The notes beneath the pieces are model-generated. The model was given only the letters and a program-made list of their open reading frames with translations. It made no database searches and had not been told where the DNA came from. The translations under genes and the position numbers were made by a program. A stretch of DNA of 64,000 bases. Source: Chelydra serpentina. Its lineage: Eukaryota > Chordata > Testudines > Chelydridae. Positions 21,861 through 34,210 of this stretch are shown one piece after another. The stretch covers positions 3,596,001-3,660,000 of the forward strand of contig JBAIAC010000026.1 in NCBI GenBank assembly GCA_037349315.1, written 5' to 3'. The stretch's first letter is position 1. Each line of letters starts with the position of its first letter.

Positions 21861-24302
21861 TCAATATGTCGATCTCTGCATGGAATTGAATCTAGGGGTC
21901 ACAATCGAATGGAGCTGGGGACATAAGCTCTATCTCAACCAGAAGTTATGGGCTTGATGCAAGAATTCCTGGGTGCAATTCTATTGTCAGTGTTAATGTG
22001 GGAGGTCAGACTAGATGAACACTGGTCATTCTTGCCTGTGATTTTTTTTTTTAATCAGTTGGTCTGCTTTCAGAGCCTGCCTCGCAGTTGTGAGCCCAGC
22101 CTACGTTACTTGGTGCTTTTGTGGGGGTAAAGTGACCGGGAGACGGAGGGTATTGGCTTACAGAGCCAATGTCTTATGCTTTGAGATTAATATGATTAAA
22201 TTATTTAAGATACTTAAAACTAGAAAATACTGTGAAGAACTCTAAGGCCTAATGAAAGCCAGGTAATTGGGCAGCCCGATGGCAGATAAAACCCAGTTAT
22301 AACACATGCAGGGTAATGCCCTTTGGAAGAACTGTTACATCTTCAGCCAGAACACCATCTTCATTTGTGGTCATCTTGTTTCAGAGATGCAACGGAACAG
22401 AAGAGGTCCAGAGGTAGATAAAAATTCAAAACTGATGAAAAGAAATGCTATTTGATTTACATAATTCGCCTGTGTAACTTGTTGCCACAGTATACCCTCG
22501 AAGCCAAGAGATAAGTGGGATTACAAAAGGGATTGGATATTTATTTGAATAGTAAACATCCAAAGTTGCATCACATAGGATTTAAAACAAAATTATAAGG
22601 GATAGAAATCCTCATGCTTCAGGGCATAAGCCAACCACTAACTGTCAGGAAGAGATGTCTTCTATGGGCAGGTTATTTCATAGCTTTCTACTGCAGGGTT
22701 TCTTGCACCTTTCTTTGTAGCATCTGGAAGTGGTTACTGTTGGAGACAAACTAGTGGACTAGGTGGAGCACTGATCTGATCCAGTCTGGCAGTTCCTGCA
22801 TCTAGATTGGTGTAATCTCTGCCTTTTCCTGCCTTCTGCCTGGAGTAAGCACTGAGCAGGATGTAAATGGCTTGCCCAAGGGGAGCAGTTTGAAGAGGAT
22901 AGCTCACTAGTTCCTTCAAGAGAGGAATGTTCCATTCTCTGTGTGAAACGGGAGTAATATTAGCTCCTCGTTGCCCGTTTTTTGAACCATGTAATTGTTT
23001 TTATTTCTAAAGTCAGAGATGTGCTAGTGTCCTACAAAAATCAGCAGTTTGGGGTAAGTGCAATTTGATGAACTCTTTAAGCACTTCTTCTTTCCCTGCT
23101 GCGTGACAGCTTCTGTGCTTCAATCACAAATCTTCTTGTTCAAAGACTGGAAACTGACATGCCTTGCAAGGCCTGACTTGGAATAGCTGGGTCCAGGATA
23201 GCCTAGTTTATTACACCAGAGTTTCAGTTCACATTGAATTCTAGGAATCCCTCCCTCCGAACTTTTTTAATCATTCTGGGGGCAAAACCTGCATAGGACT
23301 GTCACACCAGTACTTCTGATGCTTCTGCCCACTCCTGCTCGTAGTAGTAGAGTGAAACTAGTGTGATTGTTTCCAACTCTTACCTACAGTGTGAAGGAAC
23401 AGTGGTGTAGCAGTTCATCCAAAGACCTGTAGATGGGGCCAGGAGCATTGCTAATGAAGAGATCGCGCTCTGTTATGGAGCCCGGCTGTGATCTTTTCCC
23501 TCCTGGTAGCAAGTGTCTCCCGTGATTCATCAAAGCGAAGGAGTCACAGGGTCAGTGCAGAGAGCAAGAAATGTGGGCGTCTTGTGGCTTCTGACAAGAT
23601 GACACGTTCCAGCCTGGTTGTTTGTGTTTCTATGTAATAGCCCCACCCATCTCTGCAAATCCTGTGCCTTCCTATTCCTGCAGGGTGCTTAACAATGTCC
23701 TTTTAAGTATTGGACTCAAAGCTTTTGGGAGCTGATTAATATCAGTCATTTCAAAACAGTCTAAGGTCTTCAGTCCAGCTTTTCCTTCAGCCAGCCTGCT
23801 GTGATTGTGTCGGGGCTCACCTGATAACGATAGTGCTGGGAGGCAGGAGACCTGGATTTCACTCCTACAGAAATTCTCTCTCTGACTTGCTTTGTGACTT
23901 GGGGCAAATAATTCAATCTCTCCACTTCCTTCCCTTTAAAAAACAATAATGATATTTAACCTCCTTAGCAAGGCATGTTGAGATCCCCTGGTGACAGGCA
24001 CCTTGCTTAAAAGACCTTCAGATAGGTTCTGAAGCCATGGGAGTCTTTCCATTGGCTTTGTATCGAGCCTGTTGAGAACTCTTCATCTCCACTTCCCTAA
24101 AGTAAATATTTCCCAGTAGCTCCTTCTCCTGCACCTCCCACACACACAGACCAGTAACTGAATCGTACAGTGTTGGTACACATGTTTTAGCAAGGCAGTC
24201 ATGTTCAGCAGATTATGAGTTTTCAGATGATACCTCCCTAGACATACTTTGTCCAAAATAGATCATCACCTTTTGAAAGTGGTGAACATGGGGGACAGGG
24301 TG
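21861..24302. other. No gene; possibly part of an LTR
   Basis: No exon is recognised. The minus strand just below 24308 begins TGTGACACCCTGTCCCCC directly after a purine tract (AAAGGGGA), so much of this stretch may be the 3' LTR of the minus-strand retroelement fragment at 24309-24690. The far end of such an LTR could not be found. Confidence 0.35.
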
Positions 24303-24690
24303 TCACATGTCCCCTTTCAGAACTGCATTTGGCTGATGCGAAGGCCAGTGTGTTTGCGGCCCTTTTGAGTTTTGACAACATAACTCCCAAGTGTTGCTAA
24401 CCATTGTAATGTTAGCCTCATATGCTTTTGCAAAGTTTCGTGGACCAGGTAACACTTTGTGAGCCAGTCTAGTAGTCTCATGAGTTAGCAAGAGTCTTTT
24501 TCTTGGATTGTCAAAAACATCTCTTTGTGTCTTTTTAACTGGTGTTAGTTCACTGTAGATATCAATGCTTTCCAGTGTGGAGTAATCCTGGCGTTTAGCC
24601 ATCAAATCAATGAGGTGGTGTGCCTCAGTTTCCCCTGATCATGGTTACTATAGCTTCTCAGCTGTGATACTTTAAGTCTGTTTACATATA
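24303..24690 (-). pseudogene. Gypsy-type retroelement fragment (minus)
   Basis: The minus strand reads QDYSTLESIDIYSELTPV, very close to QDGSTLESIEICSELTPV of the Gmr1-like element at 30130-30180, and is preceded by the same AAACTGAGGCACACC stretch. After that the frame is unrelated and ends beside a purine tract. It is a small remnant of a second Gmr1-like copy. Confidence 0.6.
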
Positions 24691-24744
24691 TTAGCTGTGA
24701 AATAGCATTACCATGAGGCTTCTCTACATCATCATCACTCCCAT

Positions 24745-25520
24745 AACCACATTGGTCATTGGGGCGCCATTACTGATGAGCAATCAACCAATTGTCTCCA
24801 CCCCTGACGTCTGCGGAGACTCAAGCACTGATGCACAAAGTCCATTCCTGTCCACTCTTTTATGTTGTCAATCCATCTTTTCTTCTGTCTACCTCTTCTT
24901 CTCTTCCCTTGTACTGTCCCTTGGAGGATGATCTTGGGCAAGCCAGATGATCTTGTTACATGGCTGTACTCTTCTTCACAGTCGTCAGGATGTCTTCATA
25001 TGACCCAGTGCATTGGGTGATGATGTTGTCACTTTTCATTAGTGACATGGTCGAAGTAGGAGATGCCCAGGATTTTACAGAAGCATCTCATCTCTACAAT
25101 CTGTATTTTCCGTTCAAGTTCTGCCGTAAGCGTCAATGTCTCACACGCATACAGAAAAATGGAGATGACCAATGCGTGTAGCAGTTTCAGTTTAGATTTG
25201 AGGGAGATGTTCTTATTCCTCCAAACTGGCTTTAGCTTTGCCGCTGCTGCTGCTGTTTGCGCATTCTTGCCTGAATTTCTGCCTTGGGTCCTTTGTCAGT
25301 GATGACTGCCCCCAAATACTGTTTGAACTGTTTCACTGTCTCCAGCTCTTTTCCACTGATATGATATGTGAGCTGATCCCATCATATTTGTTTGTCATCA
25401 GCTTGGTTTTCTCTGCACTGATTTTCATGCCGTACTTTGCGGAGGTTTCATCCAATCGTTTCACAAGGTTGGCAAGTTCATCTTCGCTGCCTGCCAGTCC
25501 ATCAAATATGTGCCCTTATT
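24745..25520 (-). pseudogene. Non-LTR retrotransposon (LINE) RT C-terminus, decayed
   Basis: On the minus strand, in changing frames, I read KISAEKTKLM, ALVISIFLYACETL, MRCFCKILGIS, and last GKRRRGRQKKRWIDNIKEW, the order typical of the C-terminal part of an endonuclease-RT LINE protein that is not CR1 (RTE/L2-like types carry such motifs). At least three frame breaks are present. The clade cannot be fixed from this piece. Confidence 0.7.
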
Positions 25521-25640
25521 TACCACTTCTATCATTTCAAAGGGTCCTTCCCAAGAATTTGGCATTTTGTACCTTTCCACAGGAGTTAATATTAACATCA
25601 GTTCACTCATTGCAAAAGACCATTTACAAGTATTTATGTC

Positions 25641-25877
25641 ATCATAGAATCATAGGACTGGAATGGTCCTGGAGAGGTCATGTAGTCCACTCACCTGCAC
25701 TCATGGCAGGATTTAGTATTATCTAGACCATTCCTGTTTGTCTAACAATGATCTTAAAAATCCCCAATGATGGAGATTCCACCACCTCCCTAGGAAATTT
25801 ATTCCAGTGTTTAACCACCCTGACAGTTAGGAAGTTTTTCCTAATGTCCAACCTAAACCTCCCTTGCTGCAATCCTA
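25641..25877 (-). mobile_element. CR1 LINE 3' fragment
   Basis: It begins ATCATAGAATCATAGG and contains GGAGATTCCACCACCTCC and AAGTTTTTCCTAATGTCC, the reverse of the CR1 3' end. Confidence 0.88.
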
Positions 25878-26449
25878 CACCTTTTGGTTAGATCCTCTGT
25901 CTTTGAGGTTGGTTTAGACAATCTCCATTGTGACTTTTAACTCCTTCCTGAATCTTTGTCTGTATTCAGTTATTGGCTCTTCTTTTCCCTCAGGGTTCCC
26001 TTCAGCACGGATCCTTCATCCAGTCAGAGTCTTGGGGCTGTGGTGTACCGGTTTGGTGAGGTGAGGATGCAGGGTGCTCTTGCACATTGGCAGGCCCTGT
26101 CTGGAGCTGTCTCCCAACCCCAGGGCTGTGCATATGCAAGAAGCCCATCTCCCCTCTTGGGGTCAACCTGAGACCCTCACCCCCAGGACTTGAATCCTTC
26201 CCCACCCCCCTTTCCTGGAGGGTTGTTGTGACACAGTAGGGATTGACTGTGGAATGTAGTCTAGTTTTATGGGGACTGTCTGCAGTGGGGATGGGAGACA
26301 GATACCTGCACTGTAACCTGAGCCAGGAACAGGGTGGCTTTTTGAAAAGGAAGCAAAATAAATTAGAATGAAGATCAGAAGAGGCTAGAACTGCACAAGT
26401 TGCAAATTGTCCAGAAAGGCTGAACACTGGGTGCTGGGAAAGTCTCTTA
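25878..26449. other. No gene recognised; upstream of Gmr1-like element
   Basis: This may include leader sequence of the retrotransposon that follows. No 5' LTR matching the 3' LTR was found. Confidence 0.35.
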
Positions 26450-26529
26450 ACTAAAAAGCCCCTGAGCTGAGTGCATCCCAGTTTCAGTGAACTGCAGAGG
26501 GGCGTGGCCCACCACTAGACAGCAGGAAA

Positions 26530-27560
26530 ATGACTGCCAGTGAAGCAACCACTAAACTAGAGCTGGCTAGACTGGAAGCAACAGAGAAAGAAAATGAACA
26601 TTAGAGATGGATGGAATTAAGACAATTAGAAATTAGTGCAGAAGAGGCTGGCCACAACATAGCTGTGGAGGCAGAAAAAGCCAGGGAGGAGGCTGCCCAC
26701 AAGAGAGCTATGGAGGCAGAAAGAGCCAGAGAGGAAGCTGCTCACAAGAGAGCTATGGAGGCAGAAAGAGCCAGGAGAGAGGCCCAGAGGAAGGCCCAGA
26801 AGCATGAACTGGCTGTTGCGGAGTTGAAGAGACAAAACCCTTCAGCTGCCAGCTCCACTTCCCCAAAAATCCACAAATGGGAGCGACTATGTCCACAGTA
26901 TGATGAATCCAGTGATATAGCTGAATATTTCATCACCTTTGAGACTGTGCACCCTCCATGCAATCCCTGAAGATCAAAAGATGACCACATTGATAGCAAA
27001 ATTGACTGGCAGAGCTCTGGACATATTCAATAAGATGCCCATCGGTGATGCCTCCAATTATGGTAAATTTAAGGAACTGGTTTCGAAACAGGGTTAAATT
27101 CAGGAGTCTTAAGAGGGGATCTGGATTAAGTAATGTGGCTTATACAAATGAAATGAGAGATTTGGTAGATAAGTGGGTGAGGGGAAAAGGCATTACAAGC
27201 TTTGAAGGAATGTGTGATTCGGTTACTCAGGAACAATTCCTGAATGTGTGCAGTGATAATGTAAAACAGTATTTGTGGGACAAAAAGGTAAATGCAATGG
27301 GTGAATTAGCTGGGTATGCAGACTCTTATGAGCAGGTGCAAGCTGCAATTAAGCATAAACTACTGGCAGAGGGGTACAGGGTTGGGGGGAAACAGAATCA
27401 CCGTTTTACCCCTGGGAAAGAGGAGGCTGGGCGTTCACCTCCCCATTCCCCTGTTACTCGTCCCAAATTTCCTGCACAAGCAGGGGATCCCAGAAGGTCC
27501 TTTCACTGCAATTCCCCAGGGCACCTGAGAAAGCTATCCTAAATTAAAGGAGAGTAAACC
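26530..27560 (+). pseudogene. Gag of the Gmr1-like element (coiled coil, SCAN-like capsid, zinc knuckle remnant)
   Basis: The probable ATG is at 26530, with an in-frame TAG at 26602. From 26611 there is a charged helical stretch with three near-identical blocks rich in E, A, R and K (EAERAREEAAHKR type), then WERLCPQYDESSDIAEYF. Frame changes occur near 26955 and 27090. At 27120-27340 the sequence resembles the SCAN/capsid C-terminal fold (DLVDKWVRGKGI, EQFLNVCSD, QYLWDKK). A zinc knuckle remnant (FHCNSPGHL) at 27510 has lost its first Cys, and a TAA follows at 27541. SCAN domains of vertebrate zinc-finger proteins are thought to derive from gag of this clade. Confidence 0.8.
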
Positions 27561-27599
27561 TCCCTTGTCCCATGTTAGCTCGGTTGCCCTCAACCCTGA

Positions 27600-28440
27600 G
27601 GCCCCAGAGGGCACCCCTACCTCTTACCACACCAGCTAGGTGGACATGGGGCCTACTGAAGTGGATAGGGAGCACATCAAGGTTGTCAAGATTGATGGCG
27701 TGGAGTGTCTGGGATGGAGGGATACAGCGGCTCAGTTCTCTGTGGTCCGACCGAGTGTGGCTCCAGATGCTAGTGTTCTGACGGGGCAGACCACCCACAT
27801 TAAGGGGCTGGGGCCGCAGAGGTTCCCTGTGCCCCTGGCTAAGGTTCACGTGGAGTGGGAAGGGATGGAAAGTAATTTACTGGAGGGGATGCTCGAGGAC
27901 ATCCCTGTGAACATGTTGCTGGGGAATGACTTTTTCAACAAAACTAGGATTGTTAGTGTGGTAACTCGCAGCATGAAGAAAGGCTGTGAGGGGCTCCTAG
28001 ATGGGGAGGCTGTTCCAGCTGATGGCTGTAAGTCTGATGCAGCTGAACAGCCAACGCATCCTGCCCCAAGGAACACGGGGGTGGGTGACTTGAAGGGAGT
28101 CCCCAGGGATGGGGCGGGGACCTTAGAACCCACAGAGGAGTTGGGGGAGGGTCCCATTGACAGGACACTGCACAGAGGCAGTGTACTTCCGAGTATGGGA
28201 AAGGCAGAGCCAGGCCTCTGCCCAGCTGAAGACAACAGGCTCCCGGGGGCAGGGGAGATGCAGTCAGTGCCCAGGAACGGGGACGCTATTTCCAGGGTTG
28301 TCTGTCAGGAATTTGCAGCTAAACAAAGGGCAGACCCCTCCATTGAGAGTATAAGAAAGTGTATCTCGGAGGGAACTCCAGGAAGGGAGTGGGGGGAGAA
28401 GTTTTTGAACAGAATGGGAAACTGTATAGGGAGGCCCCTG
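27600..28440 (+). pseudogene. Protease region and linker of the Gmr1-like element
   Basis: The frame from 27640 reads GWRDTAAQFSVV, likely the retropepsin active-site region (DT-A form), and later MLLGNDFF, the usual C-terminal flap-side motif. The following 350 bp is a hydrophilic linker rich in G, P and E with no domain that I know. The frame stops at 28441, shortly before the CR1 insertion. Confidence 0.65.
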
Positions 28441-28551
28441 TAGGAAAAAAACAGGGTCCCGGTCAACCCTATAAGCAGTTGGTTGTACCCAGCCAACACC
28501 AGGGGGAATTAGTGCTGGTAGCGCACGACAGTCCCTTTGCTGGTCAATTAG

Positions 28552-29036
28552 ACTCATAGACTTTACGTTTCAGAAGGGACCATTATGATAATCTAGTCTG
28601 ACAGAATCTCACCCACCCAATACTGAAATAATCCTCTCACCTATATCTCAGCTATTGAAGTCCTCAAATCATGGTTTAAAGACTCCAAGATGCAGAGAAT
28701 CCTCCAGCAAGTGACCCGGGCCCCATGCTGCAGAGGAAGACGAAAAAGCTCCAGGGCCTCTGCCAATCTACCCTGGAGGAAAATTCCTTCCCAACCCCAA
28801 ATATGGCGATCAGCTGAACCCTGAGCATGTGGGCAAGATTCACCAGCCAGACACCCAGGAAAAAGTTCCCTGTAGTAACTTCTAAAATCCCATCACTGAC
28901 CATTGGTCCTATTTACCACTGACGGCAATTAATTGACTTTTGACTAAGATCATGTTATCCCATCAAACCATCCCTTCCATAAACTTATCTAGCTTAATCT
29001 TGAAGCCAGATAGGTCTTTTGCCCCCACTGCTTCCC
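28552..29036 (-). mobile_element. CR1 LINE insertion in pol
   Basis: It begins ACTCATAGACTTTACG then AGAAGGGACCATTATG, the reverse of a CR1 3' end, and ends in ACTGCTTCCC. TTAG occurs on both sides (28548-28551, 29037-29040), and the pol sequence reads on with AAGATACAGAGG. Confidence 0.85.
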
Positions 29037-29990
29037 TTAGAAGATACAGAGGACGTATGACAGGCTGAGGAAGAATTTCTACTGGCCAGGGATACAGAAT
29101 GAGGTGAGGGATTATTGTAGGACTTGTGCGGTGTGTCAGGAGAGGAAGAAGCTGGGGGGACCCCAGAAGGCTCCGCTACGTCCCTTGCCCATCATCCAGG
29201 AGGTGTTCCAAAGGGGGACAATGGACATAGTGGTCCTATGCCACGCCCCACTTGGAGGGGGAACAAATATATCTCGGTGGTAGTAGACTTCGCCACTCGG
29301 TACCCTGAGGCAATTGCACTGTCTAACAGAGAAGCCTAGATAGTGGCAAGAGCCCTGCTCATCATATTCAGTAGAGTGGGCTTCCCTAAGGAGATTTTGT
29401 CTGAACGGGCGGCAAACTTTATGTCGCAGTTGTTCAATGAGCTATGGAAGGCATGTGGAGTGAAACAGCTTAAAACGACCACCTACCACCTCCAGGCCAA
29501 TGGACTGGTGGAAAGATTCAATGGGACCCTAAAATCCATGCTGGGGGACCAAGAAAAGGCGCCAGAGTTGGGACAAGCTATTCCTATTGCCATTCCTGCT
29601 GTATGCCTACAGGGAGGTACCCCAAGAGTCCACGGGATTTTCCCCATTTGACCTTCTGTATGGGAGGAAGGTGAGGGGACCTCTCGATCTCATTAGGGAT
29701 ACCTGGGAAGGGTGCAACACAGTAAGGGAGGAACCCGTGACTGAGTATGTCCAGAGGTTCAGGAGGGAGTTGAAAGACATGATGGAAATTGTCCAAAACA
29801 ACCTCCAGAGTAGTCAGGCCAAGCAAAAGGTGTGGTACAATACAAATATTTGTAAGCATACTTTTGACGTAGGGGATTTGGTCATGGTACTTAGTACAGC
29901 CAAAAAGTTCAAGATGCAAAACTCCTGGGAGGGGCCCTTTGAAGCGGTGGAAGTGGCGAATGAGGACGCTTATACGGTTAAAAAGCCCCT
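29037..29990 (+). pseudogene. Integrase of the Gmr1-like element
   Basis: The zinc-binding end reads CRTCAVCQERKK (CxxC) near 29130. The core shows TMDIVV (first Asp), VVVDFATRYPEA, then SERAANFMSQLF where the catalytic Asp is expected (SDR or similar) but Glu is found, and GLVERFNGTLK with the final Glu. An in-frame TAG at 29337-29339 and a frame change near 29600 interrupt it. The C-terminal part (YGRKVRGPLDL, GDLVMVL, WEGPFEAVEV, YTVKKP) runs to 29990. It lies upstream of RT. Confidence 0.85.
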
Positions 29991-30079
29991 GTATGGTGCT
30001 GTGCCCCAACTGGTCCATGTAAACAGACTCAAGGCCTATCACAGTAGAGTGGCTGGGGTAAACATGATCTGTTGTGTCA

Positions 30080-31556
30080 AAGGGGAAACTGAGGCACACC
30101 CACTCCCTGATCTGATGGCTGAATGCCAAGATGGGTCAACCCTGGAAAGTATAGAAATCTGTAGTGAGCTGACACCAGTTGAAAGGAAGGAAGCTTTGTC
30201 AACGCTGCAGAAGTACAGTGAGGTATTTTCCGACAAACCAGGGAGGACGCACTTGCTGGCCCATAGAATCCTCATGAAAAGGGCACAGCCTCCTTCTTCC
30301 AGGCCTTACAGGGCCACCGGCCAGGTGAAGGAGCAAATTCAGGCTGAGATACAAAGCATGTTGGACGTGGGGGTGATTAAGGATTCTGACAGTGCGTTCA
30401 CCTGTGGTCTTGGTCCCCAAGAGATATGGCACTGTTAGATTTTGTGTAGACTATAGAAAACTCAATGCTGTCATTGTAACAGATGCATACCCCATGCCAC
30501 GAATTGATGACATTCTGGATGTGCTGAGCCAAGCCAAGTACATTAGTACCTTTGATCTGACCAAAGGTTACTGGCAGATCGCTCTGGAGGGAGAGGCCCA
30601 ACAAAAATCAGCTTTCATCACTGATATAGGGCTCTATGAATTTACAGTGTTACCTTTTGGGTTGATGAATGCGGGTGCAACCTTCCAGAGACTGGTCAAC
30701 AGAGTGTTAAACGGGTTGCAGACTTATGCTAGAGCATATGTAGATGACATTGCTGTATTCAGCAATACCTGGGGTGACCACAAAGGGCACCTGCAAGTTG
30801 TGCTATCTAAGCTCAAAGAGGCCAGGCTAACTGTAAAGCCCTCTCAGTGCAAGGTAGGGGCAGCCAGAGTCCCTTATCTGGGACACTGGGTTGGGGGGCA
30901 GGGGAGGTAAAATATCCCCCGACCCTCTTAAGGTGAAAGCGATCGTGAAGTGGCCTGTACCCCAGACTAAAAGGCAAGTCCAATCCTTCATAGGCTTGGC
31001 AAACTATTACAGGAGGTTTGTGGAGGGGTTCAGTGACATTGTATCCCCAATCACAGACTTATGTAAAAAGCATCAGCCTAACAAGATAATTTGGTCAGAG
31101 GCGTGCCAGGAAGGCTTCAACACGGTAAAAACACTCCTGTCTGCGGAGCCTGTGCTGGCCAGCCCGGACTTCGATAAGCCTTTTGAATTGTGCACCGATG
31201 CGTCAGACACAGGGTTGGGTGCTGTACTGATGCAAACAGGGGAAGACAGCAAGAAGCATCCCATTGCCTTCCTGAGCAAAAAGCTGTCCCCTACCGAACA
31301 GAATTACTCCATCACAGAGAAGGAGTGCTATGCCATTGTGTGGGCCGTCAAACAATTAAGGCCATACCTCTTTCATAGGAGGTTCAGAACTCTAACTGAC
31401 CATTCACCGCTGGTATGGCTTCACCGCACTAAGGGCACAAATTCCAAACTGCTACGCTGGAGCCTGGTCCTACAGGAGTTTGACATGGAGATTATGCACA
31501 TTAAAGGAAAGGAGAACTGGGTAGCCGATGCCCTGTCCAGAAAAGAGGAATTTTAG
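30080..31556 (+). pseudogene. Reverse transcriptase and RNase H of the Gmr1-like element
   Basis: A linker (SELTPVERKEALSTL) leads to the RT fingers; the frame changes near 30400. The core reads PVVLVPK, FCVDYRKLNAV, FDLTKGYWQI, LPFGLMNAGATFQ and the catalytic YVDDIAVFS at about 30740. A frame change near 30890 leads to the RNase H domain with LCTDASDTGLGAVL, TEKECYAIVWA, TDHSPL and NWVADALSR, all expected acidic residues present. The frame ends at 31554-31556, about 60 bp before the LTR. No chromodomain follows. Confidence 0.9.
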
Positions 31557-31615
31557 GTGTACTGCCTCCGCCATGGACAGTGTCCAAGTCTCTGGCAGCA
31601 AGTTCAGGAGGAGGG

Positions 31616-31831
31616 TGTGACGGTGCACCCCATAAGGTTTTATGGGGATATGCTTATAAATGTATATATGATATAACTGGAATGTGTTTTATGCTACGTG
31701 TGCCATGTAACATATCGCTGTAAAAGTTATGATCTACTGAATCTAGTCCTCCTGTTTGTATGCATGTATCATTGTTGTAGTTGAAGTTATGAATATTGGT
31801 TGTACATTTGCTTGTTTTCTACATAGCCTTA
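31616..31831 (+). mobile_element. 3' LTR of the Gmr1-like element, left part
   Basis: It starts TGTGACGGTGCACCCC just after the purine tract and matches the LTR at 44306. It is cut by the Harbinger element at TTA (31829-31831) and continues at 36581. Confidence 0.9.
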
Positions 31832-32224
31832 GGGCTTGGCTACACTTGCGCATTATAGCACAATAAAGCCGCCAGAGCGCACTACCTCACTCCCCGTCCA
31901 CACTGGCAAGGCACGTAGAGCTCTCTGACTCCATGGCTGGAGCACTCCTGGTACTCCACCTCCCCGAGAGGAAGAACACTTGTTGCGCTCTCGCTGGAGC
32001 ACAACGGCGCCAGTGTGGACCCCTAATGTGCTCTGACTGGCCTCCGGAAGTGTCCCACAATGCCTGTTCTGGCCGCTCTGGTCATCACTTTTGAACTCTG
32101 CTACCCTGGCCTCAGGTGACCAACCGTCAGACCCGCCCTTTAAATTCCCTGGGAATTTTGAAAATCCCCTTCCTGTTTGCTCAGCCAGGCGTGGAGTGCT
32201 CTCAGCGCATCTTTCCAGGTGACC

Positions 32225-33980
32225 ATGCCTCCACGCGCCAGGCGATCCCCAGTATGGAGCAAGGTGCTGGATCTCATCAGTGTTTGGGGGGAGGAAGCTG
32301 TGCAGTCCCAGCTGCGCTCCAGCCGTAGGAATTACGATACCTTCGGGCACATATCAAAGAACGTGACGGAAAGGGGCCATGATCGGGACGTGGTGCAGTG
32401 CAGGGTTAAAGTAAAGGAGCTACGGAATGCCTATCGCAAAGCCCGCGAGGCAAACGGGTGCTCTGGCGCTGCCCCCGCGACCTGCTAATTCTACAAAGAG
32501 CTGGACGCGATACTTGGGGGCGATCCCACCTCCTCTCCATTGACCACCATGGACACTTCCGAGCCCAGCACAGCAAGGGAGGGGGAGGAGAAGGAGGAGG
32601 AATAAAGCCCGAGCGAGGGTGCTGAGACGGGGGGAAACACCCCGGAATCCCTTGAGGCATGCAGCAAGGAGCTCTTCTCGAGCCAGGAGGAAGGCAGCCA
32701 GTCACAGCATCCGATGCTTGGGGAAGGACAAACACCAGACGATGTTCCCGGTAAGTAGTTTTTTTTCCGGGAAGGAAGTTTTTAGGTGTGGGATCTTTGG
32801 GCGAGGAGGGTTTGGGCTGCATGCATGCCTAGATGCAGAATAGCACATTGATGGTGGTCTATTACATCGTGGTAATCGGCATCGGTGATCGCTTCAAAAA
32901 TCTCAGCCAGAATGTGGGCAATGCGCCTGCGCAGGTTTATTGGGAAACCCAGCGTGGTTCTTGTCCCAGTCAGGCTAACGTGTCCGCGCCACTGTGCCGC
33001 GAGGGGCGGGGGGATCATTGCTGCACACAGGCAAACTGCGTATGGGCCAGGGCGGAAGCCGCATTGCAGTAGAAGACCCTCCCTTGCTTCCCAGGTCACC
33101 CTCAGCAGCGAGATATCTTCCAGGACGAACTCCTGTGGAGAATGTGGGGACAGTATTCAGTGTAGGTTCCCCTGCAGCTGTTGGCTCTTCCCAAGGCACA
33201 GAAACCCAGAGGATAGTACAGCCATGAAACAATCAGTCCCCCTTAACCCTATGCTTACTCACCATTTCTGGGGCTCCCGTGGCTTATGTGCACTCGCTTT
33301 GGGACAGGCAAAGTATGGTTTTGTAATTATGGACTGTGATTTTCCTCCTTAAATGGGGGGAAACCATTGCTCTGTCCGGTGTGTACAATGCTTCCTCTGT
33401 TAAGTGTTGCATTTTGCCTTTACAGGTGCAACCTTGAGATCTCAGCCGTCCGTTTTATCACCGGCCGAGAGACTGCAAAGACTCCGGAAGAAAAAGAGAA
33501 AAAGCAAAGAAGAAGTGCTACAACAAGTGATAGAGCAATCCATGGAAGTGAATCGAAAGGCACAGAAGTAGAGGGAGAGTGAAAGGAGGATCCGCCAGGA
33601 AAACGTGGTGCACCGGCGGCAAAGCACGGACCGGCTGATTAGCATAATGGAGCCGCAAGCGGACTCTATCCAGGAGCTCGTCGCCATGCAAGCAAAGCAC
33701 TACAGCGCTCGCCCCCCCCCCCCCCGTTCAGCCCTTGCCCCAAAACTCTTTCCCTTGTGCCCCCATGTCTCCTCCAACCCACTTTCCCCAACATCCGGGT
33801 TCTTACCACCCCCAGCTGCCTCCTACACCCTGAGCTTCATCATCCACCAACGAAAACTACAACCCTTATCCACTGCACTCAACCCCCCTCAACATGCCTT
33901 ATAGCCATCCTGAAGTGCAGCCCTCGGTGCACACCCACAGCACTCCAGAGTATGAAATCAGGACATGCTCAAGTCTAGGA
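32225..33980 (+). pseudogene. Harbinger Myb/SANT-like DNA-binding protein, two exons, nonsense mutations
   Basis: Exon 1 starts at ATG 32225 and reads PVWSKVLDLISVWGEE, a Myb/SANT-like trihelix start, then CRVKVKELRNAYRKARE. A donor CCCG|GTAAGT lies at 32750 and an acceptor TTTACAG ends at 33425; the join keeps the frame. Exon 2 has a basic run (RLRKKKRKSKEE) and a helical tail (IQELVAMQAKHY). Stops at 32486-32488 (TAA), 32603-32605 (TAA) and 33569-33571 (TAG) interrupt it, and a C run near 33711 may shift the end. In active Harbingers this protein brings the transposase to the nucleus and to DNA; this copy cannot make it in full. Confidence 0.82.
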
Positions 33981-34210
33981 GTGAACCGGTCCCCACCCCA
34001 CCCCCTGGCCATTTTGATATTTCTGTGTGACTTGGTTTTTTTTTAATAAATGAATTTTCTTTTCAATAAATGGAGTTTTTCACTTCGAAACATACTTTAT
34101 TAGTGCATAGATAGACCAAAATATACGTTAGCCCATGAAAGCAATAAGCACTGCGATTCAGTGTACCAAACACAGCCACTGCATTTAACTCCCGTGCAGA
34201 GCAACAGACA

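Larger units (their letters stand above)
26450..31615 (+). mobile_element. Gmr1-like Ty3/Gypsy LTR retrotransposon, internal region
   Basis: The order along the plus strand is gag (SCAN-like), protease, integrase, reverse transcriptase, RNase H. Integrase before RT is the Gmr1 arrangement and is unlike ordinary Gypsy elements. A purine tract (GGAGGAGGG) ends at 31615, directly before the 3' LTR. The 5' LTR is missing. A CR1 piece splits pol at 28552-29036. Each frame has stops or shifts, so the copy is dead. Confidence 0.88.

Noticed and set aside
32225..33980. Host zinc-finger/SCAN or Myb-domain gene
   Set aside because: It lies inside the Harbinger element, opposite the transposase, where the superfamily's second gene is expected, and has three stops.
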